Shown here: positions 47,884-58,764 of the stretch, piece by piece
How the letters are laid out: each line of letters opens with the position of its first letter
Position numbering within the stretch: position 1 is the first letter of the stretch
DNA from: Ptiloglossa arizonensis
Lineage: Eukaryota; Arthropoda; Insecta; Hymenoptera; Colletidae
Length of the DNA: 64,000 nt
Assembly: GCF_051014685.1 (NCBI RefSeq)
Contig: NC_135056.1
Location: forward strand, 4,402,001 to 4,466,000
Direction of reading: 5' to 3'
Notes under the pieces: model-generated
What the model saw: the letters and a program-made list of their open reading frames with translations, nothing else
What the model was told of the DNA's origin: nothing
Database searches by the model: none
Made by a program: the position numbers and the translations under genes

Positions 47884-48220
47884 GTTTAATAAGTTTCGTC
47901 GTTTTTTTCATTGTGAAAAAATACTATGATGCTTTATATTTAAGTAGATTAAATTTATTTAATTTAGTAAAATAAATGTTTGATTGTATCATGATTAATA
48001 GAGTTTGGATAATTATATATAAAAGGGATCAGTGGAGAGGTATAAGAGGTATAAGAGGTTTAATAAGTTTCGTCGTTTTTTTCATTGTGAAAAAATACTA
48101 TGGTGCTTTATATTTAAGTAGATTAAATTTATTTAATTTAGTAAAATAAATGTTTGATTGTATCATGATTAATAGAGTTTGGATAATTATATATAAAATG
48201 GATCAGTGGAGAGGTATTAT
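47884..48220 (+). repeat. 175-bp tandem duplication starting in a MITE end
   Basis: GTTTAATAAGTTTCGTCG starts copies at 47,884 and 48,059. Each runs through GAAAAAATACTATG, the TTAAGTAGATTAAATTTATT block and TGGATCAGTGGAGAGG (AGGGATCAG in copy 1). The first 55 bp of each copy are family-1 MITE; the remainder is not. Confidence 0.92.
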
Positions 48221-48410
48221 TTGAGGTATAAAATGCACAACACGAGTAATACATATGGTTTATGTATTATTATTTATACGTGTCTATGCATTTTCATTAG
48301 AAGTAAATTGTTTGCTATAATTTGATTTTAAAAATCGATTCTTTGTTGGACATCCAATGAGTTAATAAAAATATTATTTTTATAATAATTTTAAAATGAC
48401 AATTTACATG

Positions 48411-48538
48411 ACAGATCTACAGATCTACATGAAACTTCACACATGTTCATCAAACGGTAGTACCATCTTTAGAAAAATAAAACGACGAACCTAGTAGCTC
48501 TGTTTCTTATCGAACGATAAAATTTATTGAGCAATCTA
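48411..48538. mobile_element. Right half of a family-1 MITE
   Basis: From CAGATCTACATGAAACTTCA to the terminus AAAATTTATTGAGCAATCTA. The left half is missing. It may be the other half of the element interrupted by the 175-bp duplication upstream. Confidence 0.7.
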
Positions 48539-48768
48539 TTATGTGTATTATAGAGTGAGAAGAGAGCGTCCGCAGTAGAAACGTGCATAAGAGAAGTAGA
48601 CTATTGTGTTATCGTACAATCTAATTTCTCTGCTCACGAATTATATTTTTCATTTTATTTATCAACGGGGTTCATTATTATCCACCGAGACAACCTAGTT
48701 ATTGACACAAGGGTTGATACAATTCCATTAGGAATAAGATCTGGGAACTATTTATAGTACTCGAGTAC
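48539..48768. other. Non-genic spacer
   Basis: Ends in the perfect 16-bp palindrome TAGTACTCGAGTACTA (48,755-48,770), at which the next MITE is inserted. Confidence 0.5.
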
Positions 48769-48984
48769 TAGGTTGTTCAATAAGTGTTGTCGTTTTTTCC
48801 ATTGTAAAAAAATACTATGACGCTTCAACTTTGAACAATTGTAAATATGCGAACGAGTCGACAAATCTACATGAAACTTCACAAATGTTCATTAAACAGT
48901 GGTACCATCTTTGAAAAAAATAAAACGACGAACTTAATAGCTCCGTTTCTTATCAAACGACAAAACTTATCGAGCAACCCGTTA
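48769..48984. mobile_element. Mariner-type MITE, family 1, full length
   Basis: 216 bp, TAGGTTGTTCAATAAGTGTT at the left and AAAACTTATCGAGCAACCCG at the right, with TA edges. It is closest to the 2,468-2,680 copy across its whole length. Confidence 0.82.
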
Positions 48985-49097
48985 CATAGTGAAATATTAA
49001 ATAAAGTTTTCTTTCCCTCCAATTTGTCCTTTTGAAAAGATGTATGTATGGATTTAACTTTTATCGATTATTTGAAACTCAAATTGTACACCGAGTA

Positions 49098-49234
49098 TAT
49101 TGAGTTGTTCGGAAAGTTATTTCGTTTTTTCTTCGGTGAAAATGAAACACGATTTGTTTAGAGTGTATAAACATTTTATTAAATTACGTGTTCTCCATTT
49201 TGGAAAACGAAATGATTTCTCGAACAACCTAATA
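49098..49234. mobile_element. Mariner-type MITE, family 2, copy 2
   Basis: 137 bp. Left TATTGAGTTGTTCGGAAAGT, right CTCGAACAACCTAATA. The body matches 16,668-16,802 nearly base for base. Confidence 0.8.
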
Positions 49235-49313
49235 TTACGAAGAGATAGAAAGATCAGTTCCAGAAGGAATTGCGAGTCATATTGGGTTAGGTCTTCGCAC
49301 AATATTCTGTGTG

Positions 49314-49421
49314 GAAACTTCACACATGTTCATCAAACAGTGGTACCATCTTTAGAAAAATGAAACGACGTACCTAATGGCTCCATTTCTTATCGAATGG
49401 TAAAACTTATGGAGCAATCTA
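49314..49421. mobile_element. Right half of a family-1 MITE
   Basis: GGAAACTTCACACATGTTCA through GTGGTACCATCTTT to AAAACTTATGGAGCAATCTA. The left half is absent; the truncation point lies close to that of the fragment at 48,411. Confidence 0.7.
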
Positions 49422-49975
49422 TTATGAACGCCGTTGTTTGTTCGTTCTTCGGCCATTTCGAGTGTTGGCATGCTTCTATGTTTGAAAATTTATCGGTTTT
49501 TATCGTTATTTATACCGACACCGAGGCTACCTCGGTTCTCTGGCATTTCAAACGTGTCGGGAGCAGGAATTATCACAGCAATTCGCAAAAGGATCTGTGG
49601 ATAAATCGAGTAACTGTAGTAATTACTTTAAGTGATAACTTCTACCCCGGTTTCAAGCAATGGAATCGTCGCCCAACTGCCTTATGTTTATGTGAAACGC
49701 GATCGACGAGAGTAATGCCTGATCGTAAGTCAAAAATGAATTTCATTTGTTATTGAAAATTAAAATCTCTATGGGTTTTTGTAAAATTATGAGATTTTCC
49801 CAATGAAAATACGTCCAGACAAGACCTTTTTTAGACTATTTTTAATTAAACGTTATTCGAACCATTTTTGAAAAATATCCAATTGGGTAAAATTAAACCT
49901 GGTCGTGTTTGGATTCTTCTTCGTAAGTAGAATCTCTCCAATTCATTGATAATACTCTCATAAAGATATAACGAA
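49422..49975. other. Non-genic DNA
   Basis: A 119-codon frame (49,397-49,756 plus) has no domain. No gene called. Confidence 0.45.
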
Positions 49976-50057
49976 ATATATATGTATATATATTACATAT
50001 ATATATATAATGTTATTATAATAATTATTTATATATATATATAAATAATAATATGTA

Positions 50058-50113
<56 letters not shown>

Positions 50114-50118
50114 ATAAA
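49976..50118. repeat. Compound TA-rich microsatellite with palindrome
   Basis: Several (TA)n runs separated by AATAAT-type interruptions, including a perfect 26-bp palindrome at 50,024-50,049 and a long pure TA run at about 50,060-50,099. Confidence 0.95.
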
Positions 50119-50899
50119 TTTTCATTTCGCGTTAATGATAAATACAACAATATGTTTGCGGTATCGCTTTGAAGTTTCGATTATCAGACACATGTAATGG
50201 GAGACTCGTTCACTGTTGCTCTGTCTCGTCCATTCTCGGTGAATTACATTCACTTATCTCCTTGGACGCTGTACATAGGACTGGATCGAGGCCATAAAGT
50301 TAAAAATCGCTACCTATCCCGTTTTCAAGTGTTTCTTTTGTCACTTGAAAATGAAAATTGACCGGGGAATCGGAATACATTCCGAAGACGTACGTTATAA
50401 TTCCCACCGCTAATAGCGCTGTAATCTTATTCCATTTTGAATCGATAACATTGAATTATCACATAAAAATGGTAAGGGGTGTTTGTAGAACAATGGTCGA
50501 TCGTTATCTTTCGTTACACGTATCCCTTTACTCGGTTACAGAATGAATAATTAATTCGAAATTTCCATGTTTATTAATAACCAATCGTATCTGGACAGTG
50601 TTACGTTTAAAATTTAACCAAATGTCGGTGTACCCTTTCAAAATTGTATTCTTTTCCAATTAGAACTCGAACATTCTCTATGAGACAAATATTGTTTCTT
50701 TTATCGATATTTCTAACATTTTTATTATTTTCTATCGACGTTACAAATTCGTTTCACCCGAACACTATACAATATTTGTTCAGGAGGGATTTCAAACAAC
50801 GTTAGAAGCTATTCTCAAGTTGATAGGAGTACTTTCTGTACATCTTACGCGAAAAACATTTTAAATAAATTCGTGAATCGTAGTATAAGCTGCGTAATG
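50119..50899. other. AT-rich non-genic DNA
   Basis: Nothing recognised. Confidence 0.5.
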
Positions 50900-51520
50900 T
50901 ACAATGTATGCTAAAACTGAGAAAAGCCGCCCCCTCAGAAAGCAGCAAGCTTGCAGGCTCACTTCCCTTGTCAGCTTTCCGCACCAGGGCGTCTCTCTAC
51001 GTTTGTAAATTTTCTAACAACACTTCGGATAAATTCTGCATAAGCAGTCGCTCGAGGAACCGATTCCACGCCGCTCGCGAGTGTTTACGGTTATTACCAT
51101 TCGCAAGTGGTGCGAGAACAATAACGCACGAACTCGAGCTTCGCGCCGCGTCAAAGGAAAATGAGACTCGTGTGTACACTTCCATCTATCTGTGTTCGTG
51201 GTCTCTTTCAGAGCGCGCGGAAATCCTCGGTATTCCGTGAGACCGTCAGCGCAATACTGAGTGAATTACAGTGACGTGGGAGAGAAAGCGAGAGGGTGAC
51301 AGGAAGACTACTCGATAAGATGGAAGAATGATGCGAAAGGTCGGGCTCGTTAATCGTTGTTTCTCGCAGATACGCGACTATGGGGGAGTTAATGAAAGAA
51401 TGGTCGGTGTGAAAAGTACCAGGAACGAGAGCCTCGTATTCTCTACCGTAACGGAGACACCATGGCGTGGAATCGAAAAACTTGAAAATTCCTTCACGCA
51501 ATTTTCGTACGACTGACATT
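50900..51520. other. G+C- and CpG-richer patch
   Basis: Multiple overlapping open frames on both strands (for example 50,908-51,240 plus; 51,208-51,519 minus), none with a domain, as expected when stop codons become rare in higher-G+C DNA. Possible regulatory region. Confidence 0.3.
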
Positions 51521-52342
51521 TAAGAATACATCGCTGAAGTTTCATATTTGAATTCTGTGTTTGTCGAGATTTCTTCAAATGTAACGAATCTATTGATTTG
51601 AAACGTTGACATTTGCAGGTATACTGTTCAACGTTTAGTGATGCCTTTTTTTTTCATTGTTTTATCTGAAGAATGAAATCGTTGACTTTAAATCATTTTC
51701 TTATGTATTTTTAATGTTGTATGTAATTATTTTATAAAAATCCAGGACCTACTAATAGCGACACCATTGTAGGTCATAATGATATAAATACTTTTTCTCG
51801 ATGATGTTTCGAGTAGACAAAAACTTGATAATCAGGAAATATGAGCGATCGATTTCCACGACGAATAATGTGAAATTATAATATAATATTAGTATTTTTT
51901 AATGTTTCTTTCGTTATTTTACTCTCTTAAATTGCAAATATGATCTTAGTTTTTGATTTGGGCTGCAGTTATTTATTACCATAAATTTTACTGCTTGAGA
52001 CATCGTAGCGAAGTATTCGAAACATTACGACATTACGGTGGTCGAACCACGATGCCATCGATTATGTCCGATGTTTCGTTTGTAAAATTTGCATACTCTG
52101 TTTATCATTACTATTGTCACTCATACCTATCAATTAATTTCATACCTGATATTCATTTCGTCATAATGGTAATTACGAAAACAAAGATAGTTACGATATG
52201 TTCATTTCCATCTCTACTTTCATTTCACATCGACATCGATCAAGGTAGTAATTGTTTTAAATTACACTAGTTCAATACTCTTTGATCGTGTGACAAGTAC
52301 AATGAAAATTTATTTCTCTTATTAAAAGAATGTAGTATTTAA
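51521..52342. other. AT-rich non-genic DNA
   Basis: A CATTTGCAG|GTATAC junction at about 51,619 (+) is a weak splice-site lookalike. The frame at 51,953-52,270 (+) has no domain. Confidence 0.45.
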
Positions 52343-52890
52343 ACGTACACATATTCTTCCTAGAAATATTTGCTTTCGTAAAATAGTAAAATTACATTTA
52401 TTATTAATTCTTCACAAATTATAATCGTACTCTTACACTTTTATCGAATATACATATAAAGAATGATCGAATACTTTTGGGCGGCAGTGTACATGTTGCA
52501 AAATGCACCGAGACATGTTAGATAAAATATACATACTTTTCCTAGAAATATTTGCTTTCATAAAATAATAAAATTACATTTATTATTAATTCTTCAAAAA
52601 TTATAATCGTACTCTTACACTTTTATCGAATATACATATAAAGAGTGATCGAATACTTTTGGGCGGCAGTGTACATGTAGCAAAATGCACCGAGTCTTGT
52701 TAGATAAAATATACATACTTTTCCTAGAAATATTTGCTTTCATAAAATAATAAAATTACATTTATTATTAATTCTTTAAAAATTATAATCGTACTCTTAC
52801 ACTTTTATCAAATGTACATATAAAGAGTGATCGAATACTTTTGAGAGGCAGTGTATATGTTGCAAAATGCACCAAGTCTCGTCAGATGCT
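52343..52890 (+). repeat. 182-bp tandem triplication containing a Tc1-type transposon end
   Basis: The marker TAGAAATATTTGCTTTC recurs at 52,361, 52,543 and 52,725, exactly 182 bp apart each time. Each unit includes CGAATACTTTTGGGCGGCAG followed by TGTA (degenerate in unit 3). The reverse complement TACACTGCCGCCCAAAAGTA is a typical Tc1-family terminal repeat beside TA. The right part of each unit is GCAAAATGCACCRAG. No transposase is present. Confidence 0.88.
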
Positions 52891-53984
52891 TGGAAACGTT
52901 CATTGAAGTTATTACACGCTTCTATAAAAGGTACTTATTAATTATTGAGCCGTTGTTGCTAAATCAAGTTTATTCTCCCATGGAGGAGTGAAATTCTGAA
53001 AAATGTGCAACAGAAAAGGTCACGAAATTCTATTGCTTAATCTTGTTTCATCTTACCGTTATAGTCCACATGTGTGTCACAATAAAAGTTTCTTGTAAAA
53101 GAGAATTTCTTAGGATATACCAGAAAATGTCAAGCAGAGTCTCCAACGGTATTACTCAATCGATTTTCCTTTCATGGTCTACGATTTTGCACGATTGTTA
53201 CTTTACTCGATACATGGAACTGATAGTACAGTATTCTCGATCAAGTTGTCACAGTGTCAGTACTAAGCATTGACAACCTGACAGGGAGGTGGGTGAAATT
53301 TGATCGTTATCTCTCCGGTTTGCTCATTTCCGACAAGGAACATCTGTGAAGTGCTCTTTCTACCCAATCGTTGATGAAAATTTGCAAGTCAGCGGAGCGA
53401 CCAAAAATAAGAAATTACCAATATTCTTCAGCTGCGGTAACTCGACTTTAAGCGATGAAACTAACCCCTCCAAAGTTTCACCCGCTTAATGCTACTTTAA
53501 AACTTGCTGGAGATACAACGAAGTTTAATCGAGAAATTTTTACGGTTTCCGATGTAAAACAACACGTAAAAAGACGGCACAGTGTACTATTTTTATCTTG
53601 AATTCACAATTACTTGCAAGTATCTTTATTTTGTGTTGATATTGTGCACGTATTGACGTATTGAAAAACGTAAAATGAGTAATTATAGAAATCTCTTTGA
53701 AAGATGGACGTTATATTTGTTTGTATTTTAATTTTTTTCACAGCGATGTTCACACTGTATTATTTTTTATCAAATATAATTATTTGACAGAGTTCTTTGT
53801 ATATTCAATAATTTCGGAGGTAGCATCGATAGGTTGGAATTTTATGAGGGTAGTTTCACCCTTTAAACTTCATTCGCTATAAAAATATATACCCATTGTA
53901 TTCGATTGGGGTATTTATACCCGAAATTCAGATTTACGAACCTGCAACCTGACGAAGAGTATTGTAATTTGGTTTCGTTACACG
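52891..53984. other. AT-rich non-genic DNA
   Basis: No gene recognised. Slightly G+C-richer at 53,270-53,480 without open structure. Confidence 0.5.
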
Positions 53985-54150
53985 GGATGTAAATAAACTA
54001 TAGTTGAAAACTCCAGGGATATAAATAAACTATAGTTAGAAACTGCAGGGATGTAAATAAACTATAGTTAGAAACTCCAGGCGCGTGTAAATAAATTATA
54101 GTTGGAAACTCCAGGGATGTAAATAAACTATATTTGGACACACCAGGGTT
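53985..54150 (+). repeat. 32-bp minisatellite, five copies
   Basis: TAAATAAACTATAGTT-AAACTCCAGG units start at 53,990, 54,022, 54,054, 54,088 and 54,120 (steps 32, 32, 34, 32). Confidence 0.93.
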
Positions 54151-54502
54151 CTATAGAGCGTAAAAAATCTTTTCGCGTGCAATTACATGGTTTAACTTAA
54201 AACAAACCCTTGTAAACATTTATCGTTACAATTGGTCTCTGCGAACATTGTTACCTTCTATTAAACGTTTTCGATTTTATATTTGAAATTAGTCGTCTGG
54301 TGCCATTCCGTTTACGATATTACTAATATAAATACTGAAATCTGGAATAGAATTTTGTAACAAAAGTCTCTTGCCAAGTTCTCATAGCATACCATGGAAT
54401 AAAATCGATGCACCGTTCTCGGTCCATACACAATTGGAATTGTACAAATGGGAAACGTGCGAGTATTTAAATTGACACACGCGGTGCTCCGGTCCCATGT
54501 AA
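54151..54502. other. Non-genic spacer
   Basis: Nothing recognised. Confidence 0.5.
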
Positions 54503-55189
54503 TAGGTTCTTCAATAAGTTTTGTTGTTCGATAAAACTTATTGAACAGTACTGTTCAATAAGTATTGTTCAACAATAGTACTGTTCAATAAGAGTACTGT
54601 TCAACAATAGTACTGTTCAATAAGAGTACTGTTCAACAATAGTACTGTTCAATAAGAGTACTGTTCAACAATAGTACTGTTCAATAAGAGTACTGTTCAA
54701 CAACAGTACTGTTCAATAAGAGTACTGTTCCATAAGTACTGTTCAATAAGAGTACTGTTCCGTAAGTACTGTTCAATAAGAGTACTGTTCCGTAAGTACT
54801 GTTCAATAAGAGTACTGTTCCGTAAGTACTGTTCAATAAGTACTGTTTAATAAGAGTACTGTTCCATAACTACTGTTCCGTAAGTACTGTTCAATAAGTA
54901 CTGTTCAATAAGAGTACTGTTCCATAAGTACTGTTCAATAAGAGTACTGTTCCGTAAGTACTGTTCAATAAGAGTACTGTTTAATAAAAGTACTGTTCCA
55001 TAAGTACTGTTCAATAAGAGTACTGTTCAATAAAAGTATTGTTCCATAAGTACTGTTCAATAAGAGTACTGTTCTATAAGTACTGTTCAATAAGAGTACT
55101 GTTCAATAAGTACTGTTCAATAAGAGTACTGTTTAATAAAAGTACTGTTCCATAAGAGTACTGTTTAATAAGTTTTATCGAACAACCTA
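54503..55189. mobile_element. Mariner-type MITE expanded into a minisatellite
   Basis: The left edge is TAGGTTCTTCAATAAGTTTT and the right edge AAGTTTTATCGAACAACCTA, a matching pair of inverted termini. Between them lie about 630 bp of head-to-tail units of AGTACTGTTCAATAAG and variants (GTTCAACAAT, GTTCCATAAG, GTTCCGTAAG, GTTTAATAAG). The unit is the same phrase found once inside the small elements at 33,683 and 35,292. Early in the array the period is about 31 bp (pairs of half-units); later it is mixed. Confidence 0.88.
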
Positions 55190-55646
55190 GGTACGTGGGT
55201 GTGTATTCAATTGGCGTTCACACACGTGAACGTTGTCAAGATCCATTAGTATCCCACAACGAGTTCTGTCACTCGCTAAACTCTGTACCCACAGTTTATT
55301 TAGACCCCGTGTATTTTACGTTCGCTTTAACACCGTGCTAACTCCACTAATAGGTAATCGGCTGTGCTTATGAACCGTTCGGCGCCCTATCTCGAGAAAT
55401 TCCAATTTTCTCCCGATAAGTGAACGACGCCCGCGTTCCGCCAATACGCAGCGAGACGGAAATCGTATTTCAGTCGAACCAGTCCAGGGCGGTCGCTGGG
55501 AAGAAGGCAAAGAAGAGAGTTTATAAAAATGGCCTGGCGAACGCCATCGTGCTGGGTGGAAATCCATAGGTAGATATTTTACCCCCTCGATTGCTTCTAT
55601 CGCTACGTGCTGTACTATGCGCGCATACAAACGTATACACACTCAC

Positions 55647-55695
<49 letters not shown>

Positions 55696-56340
55696 CAGAC
55701 ACGCATCTGTACCACGTTTGCGCGAAAACGTATACACAGGCCCGCCGCACCCTTTGTGCTAAAATTAGAAGTGACGGAGCGTATACTCACTTGGCTGGCT
55801 TCGAGCTTTTATTCACTGGCGTTTAGACATAACGTGTTGCGGGGCTTTCAATGGCACTGACAGAGGCGGAGAATAGGACAACGGAGGGAACGTACGGGGC
55901 TGAGAGAGAAAGGGAGGTAGATAGAGTCGATGATATGGAAAAAAAAAGGGGAAGGATAGATCGCTACGGAGCAAAAAAGAGAAGAGAGACACAGTTTTGT
56001 TAGAGATACAGCGACAGGTGGAGGGGAAGGTTTGCGATGAACGTATGGGCACGGGGGTTGCAGGGTGAACGGGAAAAGAGTGAAAGAAGGAACCCGAAGG
56101 ATCTTCGGGCTAATTGTCCGGAAACGTTCAAGTCACGAACGGTGAAAAAATTCCGGATCGGGATATTCGTTTGTTCTCACTGTGTTTGTTTGCTTATGAA
56201 GTTTCAGCTTGCTTGTTTCCCGTATTAACGCGGTGTACAAGACGTTATCGAGGTTTCGCGAGTGTAACTCAATTCGCGTTGCTACGAGATATTTTATTGG
56301 CTTTCAGCGGTACTGTCTTCGTTGTCAATGGGAAATGAGT
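55190..56340. other. G+C-richer patch with purine-rich tract
   Basis: High CpG at 55,370-55,480 and a G/A-rich tract at 55,860-56,035. Open frames of 60-110 codons on both strands overlap and are partly made of the CA repeat, so none is called. Possible promoter, enhancer or untranslated exon. Confidence 0.3.
55637..55702. repeat. (CA)n microsatellite
   Basis: Pure CA from about 55,652 to 55,688, flanked by interrupted CA (ACGCACACACAGACACGC). Confidence 0.95.
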
Positions 56341-56469
56341 GATGGGGATCGTCGATCCTGGGCTTTTTAACGCTAGATTTACCAATCAGTCAAAATCACT
56401 GCTTTTACGAAGAAATTCACTTTAAATTTCGTAGCATATTTTTACAAGATGTTATGACTCTTTCTATTC

Positions 56470-56690
56470 TATAGATACATCTATATATATTATATATATA
56501 TATATACGAAAATTACGAAATTTACATATACATATATATACACACATACATATATATTTACATACATACATACATACATACATATATTTATATATATATT
56601 CTATATTTATGTATATATACATATATACATAAAAACACACGCACACACGTGCACACACATACATATAGTACATATTTTATGTGTAATCAA
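56470..56690. repeat. TA / CATA compound low-complexity tract
   Basis: Runs of TA, ATACAT and CACA mixed over about 200 bp, including five CATA units near 56,562-56,585. Confidence 0.92.
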
Positions 56691-58764
56691 TTTCACGAGT
56701 TTCTCTTTTTCCCCAATCATCGATTTTCTTGAGAGACATATGAGGAACACCTTAATATACCGAAATCTGTCGGTAGTTCTAGCGTTAAAGGTTTACGAGG
56801 TTCTTATGAATAGTGTTCCAGTTTCAGTTGTGGTTCTTTAGGAAAGATACTCCGACGATTCGCCATCTTTGACATTAGCTTCGTCAAGGGGTCAGATGTT
56901 ATCTCGATAATGGTGTATGACCTGTAGTTCTTGTTTATTTAACCAGTTTAAAGTGATTGTTCGTTTAGTTTTCAAATTGTTTTGAATATTGTACCGCGGA
57001 AGGGATCATGCTAGTTTCATTAACGTTTCGTACCAGGCGCTTCGAGTCAATTTCAAAATATACATAATTGATATAGTCTGTAAACTATAAATCTAAAGTT
57101 ATAAACGTTGAAGAGAAATATTGAGAGCTAAAACAGTAATACATTGTACGAAACTAGAAGGTATAATAGCGATAAAGATAGGTAAAAGATATGGTTACAT
57201 TACTATATGAATTAATTATAAAAGAGAAAAAGTAACACGTTTTTAGAAGATTCTGAAAGATAATAATCAAGATATGAAAAATAGTAGTAATATGTATAAT
57301 GTAATATATTCATAATTATTTATAAAGGAAAGAAACACTTTTTGTTAAATAATATACCGATGCATAAAAGTGAAGAAATTACACAAAAATAATAGATAGA
57401 TTTAATAGAGAACAATAATTTCTTAAATATAAAGATGAGCAATACGTACAATAATAAATTCAATGCATTGTTATTTTTAATTACAAATCTGTTAATGGGA
57501 CATTTTGGCAATTAAAAAAAATAAAAGTATGTTTCAGATGGAGTTCAGTTAATGGAGTCCGGAGAAGCAGACTTCATTGCAGTCAAGCTGCTTAACAGAG
57601 AGGTTTCTTATATTTTCTGAGAAAAGAATCTTTAATTCTGGCCGTCACTTAGGTCTAACTTATAACAGAGCATCTTCTCTTCTCTATTAAACCTTAGAAG
57701 TAGGACTTATATTGAGCCTATATTGCAATAAGTTCTTCTTGAAAGAATTAAAACTGATGGTTTATCTGGAGAGAACGACAATGCAATGGAGATCTGGTCA
57801 TTATTTTATTATTTTATTTAGATCATACGACATCTATAAAAATTATGTTTCTATTTATTAATATTTAAATTAAGCAAAATGAGCTATAAATACGTGGAAT
57901 CAATCGAGATCTCAGCTGTTCTAGGGTTAAATGCAAGAAGATGGAAACACGTATCGAGAGGAATGGCATATGTCAACCAAAAAAACACCCTAACTACATT
58001 ATCTTTGCTCTTCAACGATAAAAAGTAAAATTTCGTTATTAGTATACGTAACGATTCATATACGATGCAATTAATCGCGTTATAAAATAAATGAAGAGCG
58101 TGTGTCGTTTTTCGAAACTGATAAATGTACTCGTCAGTGAGAAGTTTTTACGAATAAATTAATTTAGAATAATAAAACATGTGTTTTAGGTTTATTATTT
58201 ATTATATCAGTAATTTTCAATCCTTTTTGGTACCCAGAACTTTTTGTAGTCCAAAAATTATATACCAGTGACATTCTAGAGGGCTCTTGTTTACGTAGGT
58301 TCTGTTTATCAGTTAAGTGAAGTACTGGCCTTGTGAAAAAACGGTGGTTTCGTAGAATGCATTTTACGTTTGAGAATAGTGGCCCTGAGAACCACATTCA
58401 AACCTGTTACTGAAATCACTAAACAATACCATCCTACACCAAATAACTATGCGACTGTGATTCGCTATCCATCAGCGCCCACTCTTGAGGATGCATACAT
58501 GGCCTACGTCAAGGACCTATTCAGTCCTTGACCCAGCTATAACCTTTAAAAACCAAAACACCGATGGTCTGTATGCTTTCAAAACATGTTTAAAATGTTG
58601 CTAACATATATGTATACTTATAATACCAGTACGTTGTAATATTGTACAAGTATGTACCAAGGTATTTGTTATTAGAGTATAAAAATGTAAATTTATCTTA
58701 ACAAATAATACACATTCCGAGTATGTCAAGTGTTCTTTCATTAGGTACTTCTTTTTTCTTCCCT
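56691..58764. other. AT-rich non-genic DNA
   Basis: No gene recognised. A perfect 9-bp-stem hairpin lies at 58,508-58,532. A mildly G+C-richer part at 57,530-57,800 shows no open frame. Confidence 0.5.
58508..58532. other. Perfect short hairpin
   Basis: GTCAAGGAC, a 7-nt spacer CTATTCA, then GTCCTTGAC. The stem is perfect over 9 bp. No downstream U-tract or gene gives it a role. Confidence 0.7.

Noticed and set aside
54503..55189. Regular short repeats considered as a CRISPR array
   Set aside because: There are no unique spacers; units are head-to-tail variants of one 15-31-bp phrase bounded by transposon termini, in eukaryotic-looking DNA with no cas genes.
55521..55860. Thr-His-rich and Cys-Val-rich frames
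   Set aside because: Translations of the (CA)n microsatellite and its flanks.
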